NCBI GenBank assembly: GCA_019649035.1
Contig: BMAT01001593.1
Coordinates: 1-28,752, forward strand
Length of the DNA stretch: 28,752 nt
Source: Elysia marginata
Taxonomy: Eukaryota > Mollusca > Gastropoda > Plakobranchidae
Direction of reading: 5' to 3'
The notes under the pieces were generated by a model, which saw only the letters and a program-made list of their open reading frames with translations, was not told the origin of the DNA and made no database searches. The position numbers and the translations under genes were made by a program. Positions 11,901 to 25,100 of the stretch are shown here, one piece after another (position 1 is the stretch's first letter; each line of letters starts with the position of its first letter).

Positions 11901-14900
11901 CTTTCTCTCACATCAATCAGCTCATACATGTTAGGCAGTTCCTTCCTCAACAGAGGGCTGGCATACATTTTAAGGAGATTGTAATAGCTATCATTTATAT
12001 GGCTTCTGTCCAAAGGCTCCTGTGACCTGCGAAATTCCTGTTTTAGGGATCGAGATAAAAAATGCCCTTACTAAAAGATAGAACTTTAAAAAAAAATCAT
12101 CATAAGACATATAGATGTAAAAGCATATTTTTCTCAGAGGAAAATTTTTTAAATAGTAAACATACTTGAAAAAAAGTACATAAACAGGATAATTATTACA
12201 GAACAACATTTTGAACTTGCAATACGATAATCTTGCAACTCTGCTGAACATATGTACGAAGCCCAACAGCCACATGGTCTATTTTTTCTTTGGCCAGCCA
12301 CAAATAAACTATAAAAGAAGTTATAAAAACACTGAGATATTCGAATTGAGCAATTACATGATATAACATGGGCTCACAGGGGTGTCTTTTAGTTTTATGT
12401 GAATTTTAAGCTGGATCCAAACTTTATACTAATCTATCTTACACTGCTCACATTCTTTTCTTTTTGTTTCTTTTAAGTGGCTTTTAGGATACGGCATTGC
12501 ACCTCAGTATTTTGTCTAATATGTTGCTTACAGATGTTCCTAAAAGAAAGCCTATGTGATCTCAAGACATCCTAAGCCTTAGGGCTAAAGAAGTAACCAA
12601 AAACAAATATGGAAAAAGAGCTTTGAGTTCAATGGCTCCCAAATTCTGAAAACCTTTCATATTCCCTTTGCAATCCCTTTAGTCTTTAATTCCTTGCTCA
12701 AAACCCATCTATATAAGTGTAGAAAGATAACTTTTAAGTAACTTAATCAATGCACTAGAGCTGTTCAAATTTTCAAAGATATTCTTAACATATCAGAATC
12801 AAAACAGAAATTCTTGAGTAAAAATGATTAGACATGGAGAGATTCCGCCACCAGGGAAGAAACTGAGGAAGTTTGTAAGGGAACAGAAGCAACAATGCTC
12901 CAAAAGGGCATTGTAACCAATTTTTTAAAAATCTGGTAACCTACCTCATAAAGAGCTGGTTTTAAAAAAAAAAGGAGGAAGAACAAAAACTAAAATTAGG
13001 TTCTTAACAGTTTACTTCATTATTTCAAATGTTTTCTCACCATATCCTCACTGGCTAAACTGAAGGCAAATGAGTAGTCCATGTTTGTAATAGAAGCATA
13101 GAAGTATGTCTGTGCAAAACAGAAAAAGAGAAAGTAAAAGATCTTTATCAAATGATGTGGAAGAAATTAGATATACAAAATATTTTCAAATTATTTGGCT
13201 TTATTCACTACCAATTATAAAAATTTATCTCATTATTAAAAATTGACGAAAATCCCAATGTCTCAGTCTATTCATTATTGTTCAGATTTGCTTCAATTTG
13301 TTATGTATGGAAATTCGAACTCTCAACCATGACGCACATGGTACGTCACATTGGCATCTTGGCTTAACTGTTTAATAGAAAAATATGACAAATAATTATG
13401 GTACATCATGTATGACAGAAAGGGTTAAGCAGCTTTCAAAATTCAAACAATGCTATTGAACTGAAAATGTCAAAACTCAACAAGACTCATTTTTTTTTAA
13501 ATACTACGCAGATAATAAGACACAAATAATTTACCTACCCTAGCCTTGCCATCTCTAGCTTTCTGAATAAATTTGACCCCTGTTTCTCCTCGTATCATGG
13601 CATCTTCTATCTCTGAAAATTCTGCTGGAGATCCATTGTCCTGCTCCAAGCCTGAGATTGGGATGTAGATAGGGTCCTCAAGAAGCTGAAGCATAGTTTG
13701 TAGTGAACAGCCAAGATTAGTCAAAACCAAACACAGCAGCACACAAACAACATAAAAGCAGACAGACCAGACAGAATGTTTAAAGCTAATTGTTTAAAAG
13801 GTATGAAATTCTAAGTGTTCAAATTAGCATCCTCTTTGAAAGTAAAAACTGCAATATTCAACTCATATATGAACCAAAAAGTAGACATTTTAAAGTAATG
13901 GAACGGGTATATATTCTGAATTTTACAACTATTTGTGGCTTACTTAATATCACACTACAATCAAATGTGAATGAATATTCCCTAGGGGTCTAGCACATCT
14001 AGATGTTTATGTATCAAAAATTGTTTGCATTTTTAAAAATTTCAAAACAATTTTCAACACATCTTTGTCTTAAACTTGATTTAGGTTGACATAAACATTA
14101 AAAGTGATCTGGCACTAAGCAAACTAATTTCATTTTAGAGATACAACAGATATATGATAGCCTTGACCTACGAGTTGAATGCTTATCATAGGTGCAAGCT
14201 TTCATTTAACAACCAGAATTGTAGGGAGGCAATTGTCAACAGCATAAAAATATTTTCTAATAAGCAAGGATTTAACAAGTTACAGTTTATCAATCCTATA
14301 TTTTTTTTACAGAAAGAAGAAGACAAGCTCAATATCTATAAATTATTCAATACAAGATGATTTTGAGAACAAAAAAAGTAAAGGGAATTTTTTATTGGAG
14401 CTGAGTCTATTCTTACCTTAAACCCTCAAAATTGCTGGCATCATACTAGTTATATTACAAAAACCATCCAATTTTCTTGACAGAGTAAAAAATAGGTTTC
14501 TCAAGTTTTTCTTTTTCAACAGGGAAGAAGTTTTTTTAGAAATGACTTTATATTTGATTTCTCATTCGAACAAAAAATATTGGCCACATCATGATTGGAT
14601 AATTTGACTTTTCAATAATCTTCATGCCAGCACTTTCACAGGTCTTACAGTTCCAATTGATTCTTCCAGTCTCTATTGCCCTTGCTATAATATGCTATTT
14701 GAAAACCACTTACCTTTGTGCTAGGCTTGAGTTTAGGGTGAAATATCACCCCACCATTAGAGTTAATCAGGAAGGAATAGACAGATCCCCACTGATGTTT
14801 TTTGAGAAAATTTTCAATCTCATCTAATGTAGCATCTATTCCTACCACACCAACATATCTGAAAGAGAAAAAAAATTTATGGATATAGTTAATCAAGATA

Positions 14901-17900
14901 TGTGGTTCCTAATGTCATATGAAATTTGTAGTCCCTCCCAGAGAAGGATTTGTCATGTTGACAACTTGGACCAGAATGACATATATTTAATATAATGATC
15001 TATTAACTATAGACATGTATAATGGACTTGTTTTCCACAATCCCAATAAAGGGTATATATAGTTTTTTTAATTAAAGAAGAAAAATAAACGCTTTATGAT
15101 TTGCATCTCAGTAATGAATTAGGATGCTTTGACATGAAATTTTTTAATCTCTTTTAAGGGTAAATATTTGTAACAAAGTCATATGATCATACTCAGTTAT
15201 GGTCATTTTGTTGTAAAATTTGTGCTTTATTGCAACATTGGAGAAATTAATTATGATTAATTTTATTTGATATTTTGCATGATTAACATATTTCTCTATC
15301 ATTTAGTAAATTTAAGTGTGTTTGTTTAATTTTTACACGAAATTCCTGACGTTTTAGTGTACAATATGTGGAAAGTAAGGCATATTTGACTCAGTTATGG
15401 TCATTTTGTCTTAAAATTTTTTTTTAAAGAACATTATAAACACATGAGGATAAATAATGAGAAACCTCAGCTATAAAATTTCAAATTAAAAAAAAAATTG
15501 ATGAAAATTTGGTACTTACTTCCCAGTCAGTTTGCTGGTAACAGGTACTGCATAAGTGATCATTAAATTGAGGCCCCATGAGTCTAGGTACGGCGCAGTC
15601 CAAAGTGCGTTCTCATACTTTAAACACAAAAAAAAACAAAGTGTAATATGATGGTTACGGTGTACACTTAATAGTGATAGGAATTCATTTTGATCTAATA
15701 AGAGTACTAGTACTAAGATAACAAAAATGTCAAAAGAAAAAGCTGATTCGTCTTCAAAGTTTTCTTTTAAAACCACCATCAGAATTTTAAAAAAATTTAA
15801 ACACATATTGCAAAGCAGAAACTTTGGAGGTGAAATATGACAAATGAAGGGTATCCACCGGAGGAAATGCAAAACCAGTGAAAGATTGTTCATTGGTTAC
15901 AGATCGGAAAAGAAATATACAAAAGCAGTCAAATCAGACTTATATTAACAAAACATTCAAAATTTTAGATTATCTCACAAAAGGATAGAATGATATTTGC
16001 AAGCCTCTAAAAGTTTAAACCAACCTCATCGTCACTTGCATTCTCTTCAGTCCCATCTCTTTTTGTCCTTCCTTTGAGGCCTTTATTGGTGATAGCAATA
16101 GCCGACAGAAATTCAAAATAGTTTGCCATCTGGGTGATGAGGTTCTCTCCAGTCAAAAGTTTCAGCATGGAGCCATTGTGGTCACAAGCCAGCCGGCCTG
16201 GAAATTTTTCGGCATCCTCAACAATCAGGTAGCTAAAGATACGAGCCTGTTATAGTGAAATATATTTCACATTGATAAATAAAACCAAAAGAGCAACCAA
16301 ATGTGCAAAAACTTATAAGCAAAGGTTTACAAGGTAAATTCTCCGAAATAACTTTGGTTTTTTTTTAACCCTCAGACGGGAAAATTGAAATTTTTCTGAT
16401 ATGAGTACATTTGTTCATTAGCTCTTTTCTCTGTATTTACATTTACATTTTTATTATGAAATTTGGTTTTCTACCAAAAAATGGTTAAACTTTATCATGA
16501 GGCATAAAAATGCTCATTATTACACAGAATGAATAAGAAAAATGAGAAAAAGTCATGGAATTTCTACCAAATTGTTCAAAATGGTTGGCCTTCTGAGAGT
16601 TAAAAATCATAATTTAGCCAGCCTGGTTTTAGAGGCATAAAAATCTTTGAAAGACTATTTGACCTCAATGCTTTGAGATAGACTTAGTGATCTTGGAGTC
16701 CTAAAATAGAATAGAAGAAATGCCCTAAAAAATTGTTCTAAATTTAAGGATTACAAAGTATTTCAAGGCAAGATTGGGATGGACGAAAAAGTCACAGTGC
16801 TCAAAATTTGTCACAACTTTTTCTCATTTACTGAAGCTTGATCGCTCATTCCTGTAAATTCAATAAGCGAATTAACTCTCAGAACAGGAGCATAAAGAAC
16901 AACAAGAAATTCTTATGTAGGTTTAGGAATGGTTTTCAAAAAGATGGTAGTAACATTTTGAAGGAAATACAAGCTTTGAAAGATGACTAATTAAAAATTT
17001 GGCATAAATTTGCAAACCTTGACTGTAATCGTTACGAGCAAAACCTTATACATCTTATTTCTTTTTTAAAAAAATAATTAAGACATCAATTTTTACACCA
17101 AAAATCCTTTTGTTAATCACATAATGAAAAGCCTCAGACACTTAAACAATTAAAGTATCTCCAAAGCTTTTTTAGAGAAAAAAGATAATAGTACTTTCAA
17201 CACTGTAAACGACACAATTTGTGCAATTGATCTCTTACATTAGGCACAAGATCCTTGTTCTTTTCCATAACAACACTGTAGACAGATGTAAAGTTGTATT
17301 TGCAGATGGGACCTGGTACATAGCCACTACGGGTGTAGTAACCTGCAAAAGAAAATAGTTTCTCTTTCATTTTCTACCCTTTTCATATCTGCCTGGGACA
17401 AGCCAAATGCAGTATCTGCAGTGTAAACCATAATTATGAGAGATACTGAACTAGGTTTGTTTATGGCAGATATGTGGGCAAAGTAAATCTTTAAAAAATA
17501 AGAGCATAAGACCTGAAAAGGCCAAAGCTGAAATCTAAAGAGCTCATAAAAATAATGTTCATGTCTTAAGATAACCCCTAAACTTATTGACTGAGTGCAT
17601 AAAGTCAGAATTGTCACAATTTGTCTATAATTGGTGCAAATACTCTCGTTACATTTCATACAACTACCCAAAAGGCAATGAAAAACAGATTTTCTGTAAT
17701 TCAATATTTTTTCACAATAGTAAAACCGACATTTAACAGCAAAGGAAGTAATGGGAGCTATGGGTATAAATGTAGATTTCCCAATTCCTATATTTACACA
17801 TTAAAAATAATTTTTGCAATTAGTAAGTAATCTTGATAATAACAAGAAAAGAGCCATATAAAACCCATATAAAAAGAGAGAAACTGTCTAAAGTTAACTT

Positions 17901-20900
17901 GTCATTTAAAGATCTCAAGCCCTCTTACACTCTTTCACTTATATTACTTCTGTGACTTGCCTAATTTGTGTTTAGGACACATGTTTTAAAAGTCAATAAC
18001 CATAATCAGTGCACCTCAAGGGAAGAGGAAAAATATGGAAAATTAAGTTAATACTTTAGTATCAAGATATATATATATATATCAAGACATATCGCAATTT
18101 TTTGTTCAATATGAATGCAATTTAACACCCAAAGAATTGTTATTTGGATACCCAATGTTACAAGAGAAACAGTTGTGTGTCTCCTGTTGTATTGGGGGGT
18201 TGTTAGTATGTTTGAGCTGATTTGATGAGTTTGACTGTTTCTGCAAGTTTGGATCTTGACTTTGGGCTTGGGAGATTGTGAGTCAACATTCTGTGTTTTT
18301 TTTTTTTGGTCAAGCAAAAATTTTATGTTGGCACAGAGTGTCTATCAGCTTGGGCTGGTTGGTTTGAGATTTGCTATTCCCTGTATTGAATTTAGGGTTA
18401 CTATAATTATGTGAGAATTTCCCTATATTAAAGGTTTGTTCCTTGTGAGACATTAAAGCCTACCTGATAATGGCAATCAGGCTATTGTAAATTATCAGAA
18501 AAAAATATTTATTATACTAGGTTTTGCCGCCAGTGCTAAGAGAAACACTCGCCCGAGGACTTGATAAGTAGTGTGTATCATGCTATGGAATTTTTTTATT
18601 AATATGTTGTACTTCTATAATGCTGTACAAGGGCTTTGCCCCAGTTTTACTACTCATTTACCAGCTTCTGTAGTCATCGTTTTATGCAACTAAATGCATG
18701 AACTGGGACCTTTATGGTTTTTACATTCAGAGACTTGTAGTTGTAAGTCGAATGGACCTCTCGATTATTTAACAGTGCAATTAAATTATTATTGAGTTTT
18801 GAGTTCTAAATTTCCCCTCAATAACACCCGCTTCTAACCAGCTGAGAAAATCTTGTTCTATTTACCTGGACCACATCTGACATCTTCCCCATCTGTGTCC
18901 TTCCCGTCAGTGGCGAATACAATGATAGACAAGCAGCCAGTGCGAGGCACACTCTTCAGTAAACCAAAAGCTGTGTCAAAACCTTTTCTGAAATAAAATT
19001 GAATTTGTTCAAGACAGTGAGACTGTGTTATTAATGTCTATTACATGTCATATATGTTAATTAAAAAATCAGCATCAGCACTATAAAAAAATACTGTAAA
19101 ACAAGATAACATCACCAAATCCATTATAATAAATCTTATATAGCAAACCAATTTCAGAGATCCAACATGAATTTTTGAAAGAATTTTATAGACTTCTGTT
19201 ATTAAATTCAATGGTATTAAAGAGCTGCCAACCCCTAAAATACTTAAAAACCTCCATTTCAGTATTTTCCCAAAGGACTTCAGTACCCTCAATGAGAACA
19301 AGATCCAACAGAGACAAAATGGATTCATGGGACCTGTTTGTAATGAGGCTACTTACAGACGGTACTGAGTCCTTGAAATGCCAGTTGCTTGGATTTTCAA
19401 TGAATTGCTTTACAGAAAGTTTAAAGCATAACAATTGACTAATGCATCTTTCAAGTGATCTCATTTTAGACAGTTTCTGCCTAATTTTACATATATCAGA
19501 TTTTTGTTCAGTCATAGCTTATTTCAGTATTTTAAAATTGATATAATTACTCCCGTATTTTGGTAGTCATTCCAGAACTAAAATACTGGTATCAATAATA
19601 ATTGGCAGCTATGTGATATTAGCAACTGGTACAAGAAACAAAAAAAAATTACCATTTGTGACAACATCAAGGGTTTTACATACTCAAGCTCACTGGTACC
19701 CCCAGCTTTCAGTTTAGAGATTTTTTCTTTTAGGTCTTTGCGATAGGCATTAGTAGCAGGAACCAATCTCTCCTTCTGGCAACTAAGAACCTGGGTATCG
19801 TAGAAATGCGATCTGGACGAAAAAAAGCATAATGAAAAAAAAACTTGTTATTAAAGTATGACTCTCAGTTAGGTAAAGCCGTAAGTTGTTAACAGTGGCC
19901 TTCTCCAAACAGCTGAATAATTTTGCTTTAGTTTTATTTGCAATTACAATTAAGACATTTGATCATCTGTTCACACTGAGAAGGATAGCCTATTGGTAAC
20001 TGAAATTTTCTAAACGTTGATTTAAAAAACTATGGGTCCTCTCTCTCTCTCTCTCTCACTCTCTCTCTCTCTTTTTTTAAGGTAACTTTTATAACTAGTC
20101 TTAACATAAATAAAATTCTAATTTTATGTTTTTAAATTCTGTCTGGACTTAACATCTGGTCAAGCTTTGTCTCCCTTGATAAAAAATGTTTAACAAATGC
20201 GTAATAAATTATATTTGAATTTTCTTTTACGTATAACTGATGACACTCTGTCCTACCAAAATGTTGCCATTTCAAACATTTGATACAAGTGTCAAAAAAG
20301 TGAATATAAAGTATTGGTGTTAAATGAGAAATTTCCAAAACAATCAGAAATGAGTATTATACTTAATGTCTCAGTATTAGACTCAGCATGTTTTCAATTA
20401 AATGATAGCTATTAAAACAAAAAAAAAAAACAAATTTGGGACACTCTGATATTGCTGCTATCATTATGCTTGCAGTATGAGCTAAATAAATCTTTACAAG
20501 AATCTATGAGGGTGCTAAATTACTAGTTGACCTGACATCACCTTGTCCGTAACATTTTTTAATGATAGAAAGCACCTTGTTATAACATTTATCCATGCCT
20601 GCCTAAACCTCTTGTCCCAATACATGTTACAATATTTGATTTGACAATAGATCCGTCCGGCACTAGAGTAATGGAATCCTATTGCTGTCCTTTCCTGCTC
20701 TCTTTTCTATGTGAATGAAAAATATAGATAGTACTCAGAGGTGTTGCCTTCACAAATAACATGAAAGGCCTTGTGTTAAATAAAAAGACAACATAGTTGA
20801 GTACACGATACATCTTTTGAAATAAAAAAAAGGGTAAAAACTAAAGGCGAAAAAAATTACTCACTTTCCTACTTCATTCCAGTGGCTGTTTCGTGCACAG

Positions 20901-22047
20901 ATGACATTCACATAATCTTGTTTGGTCAAAGTGTTGATCACAGTTATTGCTACCGCTTTTGCAATAGAAAATTTTTCCCCTTTCATAGAAAAGCTGCAAA
21001 TAAGAATGGAAAATGAAATAGTGAAATAGCTGAAGTCTACAAACTTGCACATTTCATTAATCATTTGTGCATTGGCCTGCTAATGACATTTCAAGCACAC
21101 TTTGCTTATGTTACTCCATGACAGGACTCTAACCCTGTGTGTCCATCACTACGTACCAGCAAAAAGTTCTTAAAGGTAACAGCCCACTAACATCGCTTTC
21201 ATTACATGTTTGTTTCAATTGTTTCAACGCTCTGTGAAAACAACTAATTTACTATATGTATCATTTGCGTGGGCCCAGTGAGAAAGTCCCACTTTCATTT
21301 GATACGTCCCGTCTCTTTCGTCACAAAAGCTGGCAGGAGACATTTAAGCCCAGCGCTTAGTTTTGAATCGTCAAGAGTCATTTGCTCTGGTAGAACATTT
21401 TTTCAAGACACATTTTGCCCATCTAATCTACAGATTTGAAATCAGCAGCAAAAAGCATGCCAGAAACATACCAAACACCTGATTTTTGTATATACTTTAA
21501 ACGAAAAACTTTTTTTTACCATTAAATATTTTATAGACCATGAGCAAGACAATTGGCAACCCAAACTTGCACCATTCCCCACTGTGGGTTTTCCCCAACT
21601 GCACCTGTCAGCATTTTGACGCTATTTCCATGCAAGTAAGCCTACAAGGCCTATGCTACTATTTTACTGTGTGCTACAGAAGTAGAAGCGTAAAAGCATT
21701 GAATAAAAATATATCATTATCACTGATTTTCTGTGCTCACAATTTTGTAGTCTCAATGAAATAAAATGGAAATAAGTAACAGCAATTTAGTGATGGGAAT
21801 GAAACAAAAAGCCATTTTTAGTCATTACTGACAAAACGTCTCTCATTTTGATATTGATAATTTATAATTAAAAGCAAAAGCAACGACAACAACGTTCATA
21901 GTAATAACAATGTAATATGATCTTACTAGTGCTGTTATGATGAAGACAATCATATTGATGATAACAAAATTTTAAATAATGATCATAGTATTAACATTGA
22001 AAATAATGATAATAAACTGTAACAACAAGAACAACTACATTGATAAC

Positions 22048-22118
<71 letters not shown>

Positions 22119-25100
22119 CAACAACAACAATAACAACAGCAGCAGCAGCAACAACAACAACAGTAATAATAAAAGTAATAATAATGAGGATAATGATAAT
22201 AATAACAATAATTACAACAATAACAACAGCAGCAGCAACAAGAACAATAGTAATTATAAAAATAATGATAATAATAATAATAATAATAACAATAATAATA
22301 ATACTGATATTAATAATCATAAGGTAGACTCTTATCGGTAAAAATTTTTTGATTATTATTAAATGTATCCTTCGTTTTCTTGTTATTATTATTACTGTTA
22401 CTATAATTATTGTTAATATTTTTAATACTATTAATATCATTATTTTTAACATTCTTCTTCTTCTCCTTATAATTATTGCAATAACCAAGTGCTCTTTCGC
22501 TCACAGAGGTTTTCTAAAATTAGTTGTTCTTTTTTCAATGTTAGGTGCAATCAACTCTAAAAGCAGATGGAAAGTTTTAGGTTTCATACGGATGTATGGA
22601 AGGCATTTTTCTTCAGCACTCAAAACTTCTTCCATCAAATGATGGAATTCTCAAAATTTTCTCGTTGTCGATAGATTTTCTGAACCCAATATCGTCTTTG
22701 ATTTTGTCTCCGTTTATTCAACCAGTATAAAAGCATTAAAGCTAAAGAATCCATTGCGATGATTTCCTGCCACAGGGAAAACCCTTAAACTTTGGTTTTG
22801 TTTTACCTGACTGCAAAGCTAAAATTACACCCCCTTTTATCATATGATAAACAACGATTCCACTGGATGTGTGCACTCGTCACACCATAGTTGTCATGAA
22901 CGTATAAAAAATGCAATGAGACGGAGATGAAATATAAGCTAAGCCACTGATGGAAACCTTAAAGGAATGAACATAAACTTTATTCTGGCCGGTTTGACGA
23001 AAATGGACGTTTACATTTTGGATAGCAATAAACATGCATAGTCATTGGACAAGCGATTAATGATGATCCAAGCAGGAACGAGCTGATACTATCACTCCTT
23101 CAAAAAAAAATTATATGCGTATCCCTGGTAGAGGCTTTTCATGGAGAAGTTCTTACCTACAATCAAGTATGATAATCACATCCTTTGGTCCACTGGTAGC
23201 CTGAATATACCAAGGTCTGACTCTCGGATCGTAATCATCATAAAAACCAGCAAAATTTGTGGACCACTCACGTCCAGGGTAAAGCCTTGTAACGCCTGTA
23301 CTGGAGCCAAAGTATTGCCACCTGTCAAGATTAAGCAAGAGTTTAAGTAGTATGACAAGCAGCTTGTAAACTAAAACCAGGGAAAATTTTCAAGATCTCA
23401 TAAATGGAGAAGAATTCTTTTTTGCAATGGATCTATGCAACTCCACATAAAATAGGGTCTCAGCAACCCGTTGCACAAAAATATTTTTCTCTATACTTCC
23501 TAAATGAAAGTAATATGTACAGCCTGAATACTTCAGGGCACTGGCTCTTGACATTGACATCTCTTACAATCTTTGATACATCCACTATTAAAACTGAAAC
23601 AGCAACGCTTACTGTACAGTTGTTTTGATATAACCCTCTTTCCTTATAATCATGTTTGATGCTATATGATACTATACTCTGCATATGAATCTATGACTGA
23701 AAAAAGAAATAGTAAAGACAATCTAAGATTTAAATATTTCTTTCACTTCATTTTCCTGACTGTCTTTCTTGAGCTAAAAAAAATGCAGAAAATTGTTTTA
23801 AAAAAATGACTGGATTTTCCTACAAAAAATTGGAAAATTTGCATCCCTGTACTTTGGTATTTAAGAAAGCATTAAAGGTTTGAACTTGGACTTGATACAG
23901 TATCCTTCAAAACAACAAAAATGTCTCATGTGAAAATAGTTATCTTGAAAGAATAAGATCAACAACACCTTGAATGTGACATTTTTCTAACAGTTTTAAG
24001 CCACACAAATTTTGTTTCCCCTTTAAACTTTTATGTGCGAACATAACTTTTCAGTGAACTTCATCTGAGTTATTAAAAAGAAATTTCAAAAAAAAAAGTG
24101 AGGCTGTGACAAAAGATTGTGACTCTATCACTAATGATGATGTGCGTAATAAAGTATTTTAATTGATGACAAAAAAGTAAGGCTGCTTCAAAAAAGCAAT
24201 CATTTTGCATTTATTTGAAACCACTTCATAGTGTATTGCTGTAAATTTCATATGAAGACCAGCTCAATACCCCCAGACTAAATCACTTAAAATTTATGAC
24301 AGAGCATTATGATATACTGGTGCTTAAACAGATTTACTTAGACAGCACTGATACTATCTGTGTTGTTTCTGAATATACTTTGTCCATCACCCAGCTTTCA
24401 ATCATTTTGCTACAGTCACAATAACAGTGGAACCCCTAAATGAAGACCACTGAGGACATCTGCTTAAATATAAGTATAGTAATTTAACCCCTGACATTTT
24501 TCAAGGTCTTAATTCAGAGGTTCCACTGTGAATATACTAGATATTTTAGAATTATCACTAATAGTTCACTTTAAGACAATATCCTAATTATTAATCACAT
24601 GAAAGAGCAAATTGAAAGCTTAACAAGTATTTACTTACCTCAAACGAGAGTCATTTTTTGCATTTTCTCTGAAGGTTTCCTCTAGTTTCCGTGTGAGTAA
24701 GACTGTGTCAATAACATGCGGATCATCTCTTGGAACTTCATCTGCTATTTTAATAGTGGAGTTGAGGAAGCTGACTGGTTGACGAAAATACCTGAAAATT
24801 TTTTTTAACATAAATAATACTATTAGTTAGTTAGTTAATTAATGCTTGTCGACTGACGTCTCTGCCTGGGCTGATCTGTATATTGCTGTCGTCAGGTGCT
24901 TCCAGTAGGATTTGTTCTGTGCTATTTCGCGAAGGTGGTCAAGGTCATTAATTGAATGTAATCTAGTTGGCCAGTGATAGTTGTTGTGACTCTTGAGGTC
25001 TCGTGGTAGTGTAGTCACAATCAATGTTTTTGGTCGGCCTCTTTGTTTGCTTCCCTCCGTCTTGAAGTATTTATATAATACTATTAGGTACGCAAAATTC

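Noticed and set aside
15516..15893. 125-codon minus-strand frame
   Set aside because: Its last third is exon 11; the rest is intron 10 upstream of the acceptor at 15618.
17327..17704. 125-codon minus-strand frame
   Set aside because: It runs through intron 8 into exon 9 in a frame other than the coding one and has no family content.
18520..18760. Possible tRNA-like or structured RNA around GCCGCCAGTGCTAAGAGAAA
   Set aside because: No cloverleaf arms or A and B boxes could be matched.
19663..19683. Alternative donors for exon 7 at 19666 and 19663
   Set aside because: They keep phase but are poor donors and add residues that break the VWA helix; GA|GTATGT at 19684 is better on both counts.
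21979..22488. Open frames of 95-165 codons on both strands, rich in Asn, Ile or Val
   Set aside because: They are created by the AAT/AAC/AGC microsatellite and have no other content.
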